64,000 nt of DNA from contig NZ_KE384360.1 in NCBI RefSeq assembly GCF_000425385.1, positions 130,196-194,195 on the forward strand, given 5' to 3'. This stretch comes from Pseudoduganella violaceinigra DSM 15887 (GTDB lineage Bacteria > Pseudomonadota > Gammaproteobacteria > Burkholderiales > Burkholderiaceae_D). The number at the start of each line of letters is the position of its first letter. Position 1 is the first letter of the stretch. Shown one piece after another: positions 16,520-24,994 of this stretch. A program made the translations under genes and the position numbers. A model generated the notes under the pieces. The model worked only from the letters and a program-made list of their open reading frames with translations. It made no database searches and had not been told where the DNA came from.

Positions 16520-18715
16520 ATGCGCGCATGGTGGATGATCGGTGTGGCGGGGCTGGCGGTAGTGCCGCCGGCGATGGCGGACGATGGGCTGCCCAGCGTC
16601 TACGTCACGGCGCAGCGCCGCGCGGAGCCGCTGCAGGAGGTGCCGTTCAATGTCTCGGTGCTGCGCGGCGAAGCGCTCGATGTGCTGGCAGCCAGTGGGC
16701 GCGATTTGCGCTTCCTGGCCTCGCGCATGCCCAGCCTGCATGTCGAATCCGATTTCGGCCGCTCCTTCCCGCGCTTTTACCTGCGTGGTTTGGGCAATAC
16801 CGACTTCGACCTGAACGCGGCGCAGCCAGTCAGCGTGGTGTACGACGACGTGGTGCAGGAAAGCCCGCTGCTCAAATCGTTCCCCGTGTTCGACTTGCAG
16901 CAGGTGGAAGTGCTGCGCGGTCCGCAGGGCAGCCTGTTCGGCCGCAATGCGCCGGCCGGGGTGGTGAAATTCGATTCGGCGCGCCCGGCATTCAAGCGTG
17001 AGGGCTATGTCAGCGCCGGCTATGGCAAGGACGAACTACGTAACCTCGACGGCGCCTTCAATACCCCGCTGAGCGACACGCTGGCGCTGCGCGTCTCCCT
17101 GCAAAGCCAGCACCGCGACAACCGCGTGTTCAACGACCGCCCCCAAGCGCCCACGTCGGAATTCGAGGGCTATCACGACAATGCGGCAAGGGTACAGCTG
17201 CTGTACCAGCCCAGTCCCGCTTTCAGCGCGCTGTTGAATGGGCATGGCCGGCGCATGGCAGGCCGCGCCACGCTGTTCCGCGCCAATATCCTGCAAAAGG
17301 GCAGCAATGCTCTGGTGCCGGGATTCGACTACGCCAGCCTGCCGACCGACGGTATGAACCACCAGTTCCTGAAGACCAACGGCGCCAGCCTGCGCCTGCG
17401 CTGGCAGTTCGACGGCCTGAGCCTGCATGCCATTTCGGCGTGGGAGAAGGCGCGCTTTTACAGTCGCGCCGATGTCGACGCCGGCTACGGCTCGCTGGCG
17501 CATCCGCCGATGGGGCCGGGCCGCATTCCTTTCCCTTCCGAGACGGCGGACGCCCTGCCCAGGCACAAGCAGCTGACGCAGGAGTTCCGGCTGGAGTCGG
17601 AACCGGCGCAGGTGTGGAGCTGGCTGGCCGGCGTGTATGGCTTCAGCGAAAAGATCAAGGTCGACAGCTTCAATTTCGACACCTTCAACGGCAACCGGCA
17701 GAACGGCTATGCCTGGCAGGAGCAGGACAGCCGCTCGCTGGCCGCGTTCGGCGCGTTGTCATGGCGCGCCCAGCCTGGCTTGCTGCTGCGGGCCGGCCTG
17801 CGCTACACCAAGGACCGCAAGGATTTCTTCGCCGCGCGGCCGCAGCCGACGCCGGGCGCCCAGCCGATTGCCGGGCTTGCCGCGGCGCCGCGCAGCAATG
17901 ACCTCAGTTGGGACCTTGGCGCGACCCAGGCGCTGTCGGCCGACAGCCATCTCTTCGCGCGCGTGGCGACAGGCTACCGGGCGCCGTCGATCCAGGGCCG
18001 TATCCTGTTCGGCAACAGTATTTCGGTCGCGCGCGCCGAGCAGGCCTTGAGCTGGGAGGCCGGCTGGAAGAAGGATTTCGCCGAGCGCCGGGCGCGCCTT
18101 GGCATAGCGGTCTTTCGCTATACGGTGGAGGATATGCAGCTGACCGCCGGCAGCGGCACGGTCAACCAGAATCGCCTGGTCAATGCCGCCAAGGTGCGCG
18201 GGCAGGGTGTGGAAGTGGAATGGCTGGCGCGCCCCAACAGCACATGGACCGCCAGCCTGGGCGGCAGCTACAACGCGACCAGGATACGCGACGCCGGCCT
18301 GTTCGTCCTGCCCTGTGGCAACGGCTGCACCGTGCTCGATCCGCGCGGCACGGCGCCGAACAATGTTTTTGTCGACGGCAATCCGCTGCCGCGCTCACCG
18401 CGCTGGATCGCCAACGCCACGCTGCGCTTTAGCCAGCCCTGGCGCAATGGCGAGCTGTATGCCTACACCGACTGGGCCTACCGCGGCAGCTACAACTTCT
18501 TCCTGTATGAGGCGGCGGAGTACCAGGCGCGGCCCCTGCTGGACGGCGGCCTGCGCCTGGGCTACAAGGATGGGCGCGAGCGCTTTGAAGTGGCGGCCTT
18601 TGTGCGCAATATGACGAACCGGCTGGTGGCGGTGAACGCCATCGACTTCAACAACTTCACGGCGGTGGTCAACGAGCCGCGCACCTACGGCGTGCAGGCG
18701 AAATTCGCCTACTGA
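16520..18715 (+). CDS. TonB-dependent outer-membrane receptor
   Basis: A 731-residue outer-membrane active-transport receptor. After a signal peptide (to PAMADD), the TonB-box-like SVYVTAQRR leads into the plug domain with LRGLGNTDFDL and VEVLRGPQGSLFGRNAPAG, the conserved plug end. The barrel ends in QAKFAY with a C-terminal aromatic. The plug sequence resembles the iron-complex/sugar receptor branch with 'GTLYGRNATGG'-type ends. No Fur box is seen. Its last bases overlap the stop of a convergent binding-protein gene. The substrate is unknown. Confidence 0.88.
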   Translation: MRAWWMIGVAGLAVVPPAMADDGLPSVYVTAQRRAEPLQEVPFNVSVLRGEALDVLAASGRDLRFLASRMPSLHVESDFGRSFPRFYLRGLGNTDFDLNAAQPVSVVYDDVVQESPLLKSFPVFDLQQVEVLRGPQGSLFGRNAPAGVVKFDSARPAFKREGYVSAGYGKDELRNLDGAFNTPLSDTLALRVSLQSQHRDNRVFNDRPQAPTSEFEGYHDNAARVQLLYQPSPAFSALLNGHGRRMAGRATLFRANILQKGSNALVPGFDYASLPTDGMNHQFLKTNGASLRLRWQFDGLSLHAISAWEKARFYSRADVDAGYGSLAHPPMGPGRIPFPSETADALPRHKQLTQEFRLESEPAQVWSWLAGVYGFSEKIKVDSFNFDTFNGNRQNGYAWQEQDSRSLAAFGALSWRAQPGLLLRAGLRYTKDRKDFFAARPQPTPGAQPIAGLAAAPRSNDLSWDLGATQALSADSHLFARVATGYRAPSIQGRILFGNSISVARAEQALSWEAGWKKDFAERRARLGIAVFRYTVEDMQLTAGSGTVNQNRLVNAAKVRGQGVEVEWLARPNSTWTASLGGSYNATRIRDAGLFVLPCGNGCTVLDPRGTAPNNVFVDGNPLPRSPRWIANATLRFSQPWRNGELYAYTDWAYRGSYNFFLYEAAEYQARPLLDGGLRLGYKDGRERFEVAAFVRNMTNRLVAVNAIDFNNFTAVVNEPRTYGVQAKFAY

Positions 18716-19446
18716 TACTTGGAGGCCATGCGCAGCCACTGCGGGTCGTCGCGCATGCGCTTGACGATGGGCGCCACCTTGTCGTACAGGTCGTTGCGTC
18801 CCATCGGCACCAGGAAGCGCCGTTCCGTCGCGCGGCCGGGCAGGTCGACCAAGGTGAGGCTGCTGGCCAGCCCGTGCAGGCGCACGAAGTAGCGCGCCAC
18901 CGATTCCGACACCGCCACGCAGTCGATGCGGCCGCGGCGCAGCTTCTCCATATTGATTTCCTCGCTCATCGCATCCTGGCGCACCAGGCCGTGGCGATGG
19001 ATCCACTCATCGATGCCGGGGTAGACATAGCCCAGGGTCAGGCCGATCGACTTGCCGGCCAGCACCGCTTGCGTGTCCGGCTGTACCGGATGCTCGGCGC
19101 GCGAGACCAGCACAAAGCGGTCGATCGCAAACGCCGTGGTCCACAGGTATTTCTTTTGTGCGACGTCATCGAACCACTGGGGCATCATACCGATCACAAT
19201 GCCGTCCAATGAACCGTCTTCCAGCCGCATTTGCAGGCGCTTGCGCGGCAAATACGCCAGCCGGAAACTGGTGCCGTCCGTGGCCTGCTTGTTCAGGTAG
19301 TCAATGGCTTCATGGTAGATACCGCGGGTGCCGTCGATGACCAGCGGGGCAAAATTGGCGCTGGTGTAGACGGTGACGGTGTCGGCCTGCGCGCCAGCCG
19401 GCAGCAGCGCCACCAGCAGCGTCAGTATCGGCATGAGAAATTTCAT
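18709..19446 (-). CDS. Family 3 extracellular solute-binding protein
   Basis: A 245-residue periplasmic binding protein (SBP_bac_3 type) with signal peptide MKFLMPILTLLVALLPAGAQA. Visible features are VTVYTSANFAPLVIDG at the start of lobe 1, GSLDGIVIGMMPQ, and GKSIGLTLGYVYPG at the lobe crossover. These proteins usually bind amino acids or act as periplasmic sensors. No permease genes are nearby, so an orphan role is likely. The ATG at 19446 opens the signal peptide. A start at 19632 would place 62 unrelated residues first. It is convergent with, and overlaps by 7 bases, the TonB receptor gene. Confidence 0.8.
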   Translation of the reverse strand: MKFLMPILTLLVALLPAGAQADTVTVYTSANFAPLVIDGTRGIYHEAIDYLNKQATDGTSFRLAYLPRKRLQMRLEDGSLDGIVIGMMPQWFDDVAQKKYLWTTAFAIDRFVLVSRAEHPVQPDTQAVLAGKSIGLTLGYVYPGIDEWIHRHGLVRQDAMSEEINMEKLRRGRIDCVAVSESVARYFVRLHGLASSLTLVDLPGRATERRFLVPMGRNDLYDKVAPIVKRMRDDPQWLRMASKYQ

Positions 19447-19670
19447 GTACGCACTATACCAAAGCGATTTTTCTTGCATCATGAAAGTTAAATTTTGCAC
19501 GGGCAATTGTTTCGCATCGGTGCAACAGAAATGGTGGCGGAGTAAGAGATTTTTGTGGTTAATTCTCACGAATTGTAACTCGCGGCCATAAAACGGCATA
19601 TGATCAACGCACGAGGTATCGCGGTGCTGCAAGGCGCCTTCGATCGAACTTTTCTCTCTGGGAAACTGCC

Positions 19671-21692
19671 ATGAATCCTACCTCCCTTCTCGGCCGGCTC
19701 ACGCTGGCCCATAAGTTCCTGATCCTCGGTCTGATTGCGGCGGTGCTGGCGATCATTCCCGCCTACCTCTACATGCACGAAGCCGGCAAGGTCTTGCAGG
19801 CGTATGAGGATGAACACGCCGGCCTGCCGGTCGTGGTCGATGGGTTGAAGGTGGTGCAATACACGCAGCAGCACCGCGGCCTGTCGGCGCTGGTACTGGG
19901 CGGCGTGAGCACGGTGGCGGACAAGCGCCGCGCCAAGCAGGCCGAAGTCGATGCCGCATTCGGCAAGCTGGAAACGGCGATCGCGGCGCTGGGCGACAAA
20001 GCCATCATCGATGCCTTCGCCGGCGCCAAACAGGAATGGGAAAGCTTGCGCAACAATGTCGCCGAAGGCAAGATCACCGTCCCGCAAAGCTATGCGGGGC
20101 ATACCAGCCTGTTGCCCAAGCTGCTCAAGGTGAATGAGCTGATCGGCGACGCCTACGGCCTGAGCCTTGATCCCGACAAGGACACCTACCAGTTGATCCA
20201 GTCAATGTTTTACCAGCTGCCCTGGCTGACCGAAGAGACGGGCAAGAGCCGCGCCAAGGGCGCCGGCCTGCTGGCGAAAAAGCAGGCGTCGGCGGAAGAC
20301 CGCATGACGCTGGCGGCCATCATGTCGCGCGTCACCGACCGCCTGGACCAGACCCTCACGGCCTTTGGCAAGGCAGCCGCCGCCAATCCTGCGATCGACG
20401 CCAAGCTTGGTGCCCAGTTGCGCGATGCGGGCGACGCGGCGCGCAAGATTGTGGATCTGGGATCGGAGCAGATCGTCAAGGCCGATCCGCTGACGTATTC
20501 CGGCGAGGAATGGGTGGCAAAAACCACGGCGGCGATCGATATGCAGTTTGCCGCCAACGAAGCGGCGGCCAAGGAACTCGATGCCATGCTGGGCGAGAAA
20601 ATCGCCGGCTTCACCAAGCAGCGCTGGATCATGATTGTCTCGATGGTGCTGCTGTTCGGGCTGGCGGCATGGCTGTGCATGCTGATCGCGCGCTCGGTGA
20701 CGGGACCGCTGCAAAATGCCATCGCGGTCGCCGATGAAGTGGCAAAAGGAAAACTCGATAACGATTTCGACGTCGGGCCGCCCAATGAGGTAGGCCAGTT
20801 GCTGCGCTCCCTGAAGTCCATGAGCGAGAGCTTGCGCGGCATCGTCACCGACGTGCGCGGCAGCGTGGACCAGATCAATGCGGCCAGCCGCGATATCGCG
20901 ACCGGCAACGCCGATGTTTCCTCGCGCCTGGAATCGCAGGCCTCCAACCTGGAGGAAACCGCTTCGTCGATGGAGGAGCTGACTTCCACGGTCAAGCAGA
21001 ACGCCGACAATGCGCGCCAGGCCAACCAACTGGTGCATAGCGCGTCCGACGTCGCCAGCCGGGGCGGGCAAGTGGTGTCGCTAGTGGTGCAGACCATGGG
21101 CGAAATCAACGACAGCTCGCGCAAGATTGTCGACATCATCGGCGTGATCGACGGGATCGCCTTCCAGACCAATATCCTGGCGCTGAACGCGGCGGTGGAA
21201 GCGGCGCGGGCCGGCGAGCAGGGGCGCGGCTTTGCCGTGGTGGCGTCCGAAGTGCGCAACCTGGCGCAGCGGTCGGCGTCGGCGGCCAAGGAAATCAAGG
21301 AGCTGATCAACCACAGCGTCGACCGCGTCGAGACCGGCAACCGGCTGGTCGGGGAAGCGGGGCAGGCGATGCAGGAGGTGCTGAACAGCGTGCAAAGCAT
21401 CACCGTCATCATGCAGGAAATCGCCACCGCCTCGGCCGAGCAGGGCAACGGCATCGAACAGATCAACATGGCCGTGACCCAGATGGACGACACCACCCAG
21501 CAGAACGCGGCGCTGGTGGAACAGACCGCCGCCGCTTCCGCCAGCCTGCAGGAGCAGGCGCAGATGCTGGTCAATTCGATCAGCATCTTCACACTGGGGA
21601 ACGAAGGCCATGCCGCGCCGGTGACGCGCGTGGCTTCCGCGCCGCGGCGCATGCCTGGCAACGTGCGCGCCTTGCGGGCAGCCTCGGTATAA
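19671..21692 (+). CDS. Methyl-accepting chemotaxis protein
   Basis: A 673-residue chemoreceptor. TM1 is at about 23-44, then a long periplasmic helical sensor (about 45-315) containing QHRGLSALVLGG, a segment seen in nitrate/nitrite-type or four-helix sensors. TM2 is at about 318-338, then HAMP, then the cytoplasmic signalling hairpin with IAFQTNILALNAAVEAARAG. The extended QHRGLSA sensor is typical of Oxalobacteraceae receptors but its ligand is unknown. The short C-terminal end carries no CheR-binding pentapeptide. The HDOD gene starts 8 bases after its stop and is probably co-transcribed. Confidence 0.9.
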   Translation: MNPTSLLGRLTLAHKFLILGLIAAVLAIIPAYLYMHEAGKVLQAYEDEHAGLPVVVDGLKVVQYTQQHRGLSALVLGGVSTVADKRRAKQAEVDAAFGKLETAIAALGDKAIIDAFAGAKQEWESLRNNVAEGKITVPQSYAGHTSLLPKLLKVNELIGDAYGLSLDPDKDTYQLIQSMFYQLPWLTEETGKSRAKGAGLLAKKQASAEDRMTLAAIMSRVTDRLDQTLTAFGKAAAANPAIDAKLGAQLRDAGDAARKIVDLGSEQIVKADPLTYSGEEWVAKTTAAIDMQFAANEAAAKELDAMLGEKIAGFTKQRWIMIVSMVLLFGLAAWLCMLIARSVTGPLQNAIAVADEVAKGKLDNDFDVGPPNEVGQLLRSLKSMSESLRGIVTDVRGSVDQINAASRDIATGNADVSSRLESQASNLEETASSMEELTSTVKQNADNARQANQLVHSASDVASRGGQVVSLVVQTMGEINDSSRKIVDIIGVIDGIAFQTNILALNAAVEAARAGEQGRGFAVVASEVRNLAQRSASAAKEIKELINHSVDRVETGNRLVGEAGQAMQEVLNSVQSITVIMQEIATASAEQGNGIEQINMAVTQMDDTTQQNAALVEQTAAASASLQEQAQMLVNSISIFTLGNEGHAAPVTRVASAPRRMPGNVRALRAASV

Positions 21693-21700
21693 TTTTCTGC

Positions 21701-22537
21701 ATGGAAAAGCTCAGGGATTTAGCCGCCATCATTTCCGATATGCAGCGTGGGGAACTGGTCTTCCCCACCAGCGTCAATGCCGCGCTGGCATTGCAGATAG
21801 CCCTGGCCGATCCGGATTGCCACGATGAGGGCGTGACGCGCAGGGTGCTGGGCGAACCGGTGCTGGCTGCGCGCGCCGTGGCGCTGGCCAATGCCGCCGT
21901 GTTCCGCCGCCATGGCGCGCCCGCCGTCACCAGTGCCCGCGCCGCCGTGGCGCGGCTTGGCTACCGCAACCTGTATTCGCTGGCCGCCGCCATGGTGGTG
22001 CGCCAGTTCGGCGCCCGCATCCGCGACAAGGGCTTGAGGGAGCGCGCCGAGCAATTGTGGAAGTACTCGGCCCATGTGGCGGCCATCGCCTACCAGGTGG
22101 CGCGCCATATCACACGCATCGACCCGGACACGGCGCTGTTTGCCGGCATCGTGCATGAAGCGGGAAATTTCTATCTGCTCTCGCAAGCGGACCAGGTGCC
22201 CGGCTTGCTGGAGGAAATGGGGGCGCGGCTGGGACCGGTGCAGGAAATTGTGGCGCGGGAAGTGCTGCGCAAGTTGCAGGTCCCGCAAGCGGTCGCTGCC
22301 GCCATCATCTCCCTGCGCGACGGCGCCATCAGCCTGCCGCCCAGCGGCTTGCGCGATACGCTGCTGCTGGCGCGCCATCTCTGCCCGGTGCTCTCGCCGG
22401 TACTGGCGCCGCAGGACGATTACCTGGTGCGGCGCGCCGACATGGCGGCATGCCTGGAATCGTTCCCCGATCTTGCCGAACTGCTCGACATTGCCGCCGC
22501 CGAGGCGCGCTCGATGGGGGTGGCGCTACTGGCCTGA
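21701..22537 (+). CDS. HDOD domain protein
   Basis: A 278-residue cytoplasmic protein built around one HDOD domain, a catalytically inactive relative of HD phosphohydrolases used as a signalling scaffold. Segments are FPTSVNAALALQIALADPD, PVLAARAVALANAAVF and LFAGIVHEAGNFYLL, where the HD metal pair is replaced. It starts 8 bases after a chemoreceptor gene, suggesting a link to motility or surface signalling. The 3' end overlaps the convergent LysR gene by 12 bases. The partner is unknown. Confidence 0.82.
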   Translation: MEKLRDLAAIISDMQRGELVFPTSVNAALALQIALADPDCHDEGVTRRVLGEPVLAARAVALANAAVFRRHGAPAVTSARAAVARLGYRNLYSLAAAMVVRQFGARIRDKGLRERAEQLWKYSAHVAAIAYQVARHITRIDPDTALFAGIVHEAGNFYLLSQADQVPGLLEEMGARLGPVQEIVAREVLRKLQVPQAVAAAIISLRDGAISLPPSGLRDTLLLARHLCPVLSPVLAPQDDYLVRRADMAACLESFPDLAELLDIAAAEARSMGVALLA

Positions 22538-23425
22538 CACGGCCGGCGGCGCATCCTGCAGCAGCTGCTTGGCAAACAAGCCGGCATGCGGCGTCAGCAG
22601 CGAAAAATCGCGCGCGCACAGGTAGAGGCGCCGCGTTGCCCAGTCCTCCGCCAGCGGCAGGATCGCCAAGTCGCGCCGCAACGCGCCGGCCACCGCACTC
22701 GAGAGTATTGAGATGCCGATGCCCGCTTCGACATGCATCGCCACATGGTCGATATTGCGCAGCTGGATGCGATAGTCGAGCTGGCGTCCCAGGCGCGACG
22801 CGCGCTCGGCGAGGTGGGTCTCGAGCGCTGTGTCGGCAATGCCCACGATCGGTTCGCCCAGGATATCGGCAAAGGCCAGGCTTGCTTTGCGCGCCACGGG
22901 ATGCGTATGGCCGGCCACCACCACCAGCCGGTCGGTGGCGATGAGGTGGGCTTGCAGCGGCCCGAGGTCGGTGATGTCGGCAACGACACCGAGGTCGGCG
23001 CGCCGGTCCACCAGGAACTGGACAATCTCCACGCTGGGACGCTCCAGCAGGTCGATCGACAGGTCGCGGTGCGCGGCCAGGAAACGGCACAGTTGCGGCG
23101 GCAGGAACGAGGCCATGGCGGCCGAATTCGACATCACCCGGATACGGCCTTTCAGCCCTGTGGCATAGGTGCGCAGCTCGCCGCGCATCTGCTCGACCTG
23201 GCCCAGGATGGAACGGGCATGCCGGACCAGGGCCTCGCCAGCGGCCGTGGCGCGCACGCCGCGCCGGTTGCGCTCCAGCAAGGGCGCGCCCAGAACGGCC
23301 TCCATGCCGGCGATGCGCTCGCTGACGGAGGCCAGGGCCAGGTGCATGACACGGGCGCCCTGGGTCAGGCTGCCGCACTCCACCACGGTCAGGAAGAGCC
23401 GCATATCGGTCAGGTCGAAACGCAT
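22526..23425 (-). CDS. LysR-family transcriptional regulator
   Basis: A 299-residue LysR regulator. The N-terminal winged helix-turn-helix is MRLFLTVVECGSLTQGARVMH through LLERNRRGVRATAAGEALV (about residues 8-75), then the effector-binding domain with ADLGVVADITD. It is divergent from the TauE/SafE permease gene with a 90-base spacer, the classic arrangement for a regulator of its neighbour. The effector is unknown. A link to export of a sulfonate or organosulfur compound is a guess from the neighbour. Confidence 0.9.
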   Translation of the reverse strand: MRFDLTDMRLFLTVVECGSLTQGARVMHLALASVSERIAGMEAVLGAPLLERNRRGVRATAAGEALVRHARSILGQVEQMRGELRTYATGLKGRIRVMSNSAAMASFLPPQLCRFLAAHRDLSIDLLERPSVEIVQFLVDRRADLGVVADITDLGPLQAHLIATDRLVVVAGHTHPVARKASLAFADILGEPIVGIADTALETHLAERASRLGRQLDYRIQLRNIDHVAMHVEAGIGISILSSAVAGALRRDLAILPLAEDWATRRLYLCARDFSLLTPHAGLFAKQLLQDAPPAVSGQ

Positions 23426-23515
23426 GTTGATGATCTCCAGCTTTCGGAATCTCCGAAGTGTAGCACCGGAAATGCCAGATTGTGGGATGGCTGCCAGGCT
23501 ACTAACATCGTTTGC

Positions 23516-24280
23516 ATGGAGACCTTGATCACAACTTTTGCTTGCGGAATGCTGGCTGGAGCGATGAATGCACTCGCCGGCGGCGGCTCATTCGTCAGCT
23601 TGTCGGCGCTGGTCGCCGCAGGCGTGCCACCGGTTCAGGCGAATGCATCGAGCACCGTTGCCCTGTTCCCCGGCGGCCTGGCCAGCGCCTGGGCTTATCG
23701 CGACGGGCTGCAGCCGGTCGCCGGCGTATCGCTGCGCGCCTTGTTGGCGGTCACGCTGGCCGGGGGCTTGGCCGGGGCTTTGCTCCTGCTGCGCACCTCG
23801 TCCGAAACCTTCACTTTTGTGCTGCCGTGGCTGCTCCTCGTGGCTGCCATTTCCATCGCGTTCGGACGCCGCCTGGGCGATGCCTTGCGCGCACGCTGGC
23901 AGGTGCGGGCGCCGGCGGTGCTGGCCGTGCAGTTCGCGCTCGGCGTGTATGGCGGCTATTTCGGCGGCGCGGTGGGGATCATGATGATGGCGATGTGGGG
24001 GCTGATCGACAAGCGCGATCTGAAGGAATTGAATCCGCCGCGTACCGTGCTGGTCAGCGCGGCGAACGCCGTGGCGGTATTGGCCTTCATCATGGCGGGC
24101 GCCGTGCATTGGCCTGCAACGCTGGCCATGCTGGTCGGCGCGGTCTTCGGCGGCTATGGCGGGGCCCGCATCGGGCGGCGTGCATCGCCCGGCGTGATCC
24201 GGGCCATTACCTTGCTTGCCACCTCGTGCATCACCGTGGCGTTCTTCGTGAAAACCTACCTGGGAGCAGGCCATGCTTAA
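23516..24280 (+). CDS. TauE/SafE-family membrane permease
   Basis: A 254-residue inner-membrane protein with about eight hydrophobic helices. The repeated family motif is visible as GMLAGAMNALAGGGSFVSLSALVAAGVPPVQANASS near the start and YGGYFGGAVGIMMMAM in the second half. Family members export sulfite or sulfonate compounds, or move organic acids. Substrate is not set by sequence. The divergent LysR gene probably controls it. A 39-codon frame overlaps its stop. Confidence 0.88.
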   Translation: METLITTFACGMLAGAMNALAGGGSFVSLSALVAAGVPPVQANASSTVALFPGGLASAWAYRDGLQPVAGVSLRALLAVTLAGGLAGALLLLRTSSETFTFVLPWLLLVAAISIAFGRRLGDALRARWQVRAPAVLAVQFALGVYGGYFGGAVGIMMMAMWGLIDKRDLKELNPPRTVLVSAANAVAVLAFIMAGAVHWPATLAMLVGAVFGGYGGARIGRRASPGVIRAITLLATSCITVAFFVKTYLGAGHA

Positions 24281-24392
24281 CGCATTGTTGGAGACGATCG
24301 GGACGCTGGGCGTCGTGGTCAGCATCCTGGCCAAGTTGCTGGCCTGCTTTCCCAAGCGGCGACATCGAAGTCGAGCGACTCGTCAACCGTAA
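24273..24392 (+). CDS. Possible small membrane protein coupled to the TauE/SafE gene
   Basis: A 39-codon frame starting at ATG 24273 within the end of the permease gene (8-base overlap). It encodes one hydrophobic segment (ETIGTLGVVVSILAKLLACF) followed by a basic tail, KRRHRSRATRQP. The AGGAG-like GGGAGCAGG before its ATG could serve as a ribosome site. The topology (one helix, positive tail) is like small membrane proteins, but it may be chance. No homologue is recognised. Confidence 0.4.
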   Translation: MLNALLETIGTLGVVVSILAKLLACFPKRRHRSRATRQP

Positions 24393-24420
24393 GCGCGGCC
24401 GGGGCGCATGGTGCGCGCGA

Positions 24421-24930
24421 TCAGCGGCGGGATTGTTCCAGGATGCGCACCAGCGATTCGACGCCCTCGGCGTCAACCGCATCGAATCGGCCCGGCAGCG
24501 GGCTGTCGAGATCGAACACGCCGATCACCTCGCCATCCTTGCCGAAGACCGGCACCACCAGTTCCGAGCGCGATGCCGCGTCGCAGGCGATATGGCCAGG
24601 GAAGGCGTGCACGTCGTCCACCACGCTGGTGGCGCGCTGTTCAACCGTCGTGCCGCATACGCCGCGGCCCTTCTTGATACGGATGCAGGCTGGCTTGCCC
24701 TGGAATGGCCCCAGTACCAGCTCGTCCGGGCCTTGCATGAAATAAAAGCCTGCCCAGTTCAAGCCTGGCATGCTGTTGAACACCAGTGCGCTGGCGTTGG
24801 CGGTGTTGGCGATCCAGTCATGTTCGCCGTGCACCAGGCCACCGAGCTGGGCGCGCAGGTCTGCGTACATGGCGCGCTTGGCTTCTGGCGTCTCGCTGCT
24901 GTAGGGAGTTTCGCTGAGGGAAAAGGACAT
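24421..24930 (-). CDS. msrC: Free methionine-(R)-sulfoxide reductase, GAF type
   Basis: A 169-residue single GAF-domain enzyme that reduces free methionine-R-sulfoxide with thioredoxin. The family signature is clear: NWAGFYF, LVLGPFQGKPACIRI, GRGVCGTT, and FPGHIACDAASRSELVVPVF. The three cysteines in KPACI, GVCGT and HIACD fit the catalytic and resolving set of E. coli YebR. It is divergent from recQ with a 64-base spacer. It probably protects against oxidised methionine. Confidence 0.9.
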   Translation of the reverse strand: MSFSLSETPYSSETPEAKRAMYADLRAQLGGLVHGEHDWIANTANASALVFNSMPGLNWAGFYFMQGPDELVLGPFQGKPACIRIKKGRGVCGTTVEQRATSVVDDVHAFPGHIACDAASRSELVVPVFGKDGEVIGVFDLDSPLPGRFDAVDAEGVESLVRILEQSRR

Positions 24931-24994
24931 ATTGCAATCCGCTATGTTACTTAGGTCGCCGACATGTTACCAGTTCTGGCGATACCTTGCGGAC

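Noticed and set aside
19482..19508. Sigma-28-like promoter before the chemoreceptor gene (TGAAAGTT)
   Set aside because: The -10 half (GGGCAATT) matches GCCGATAA at only two positions.
15363..24280. Possible genomic island of accessory genes between mutS and recQ
   Set aside because: No integrase, tRNA, direct repeats or composition shift is visible; the genes are ordinary regulators, receptors and transporters.
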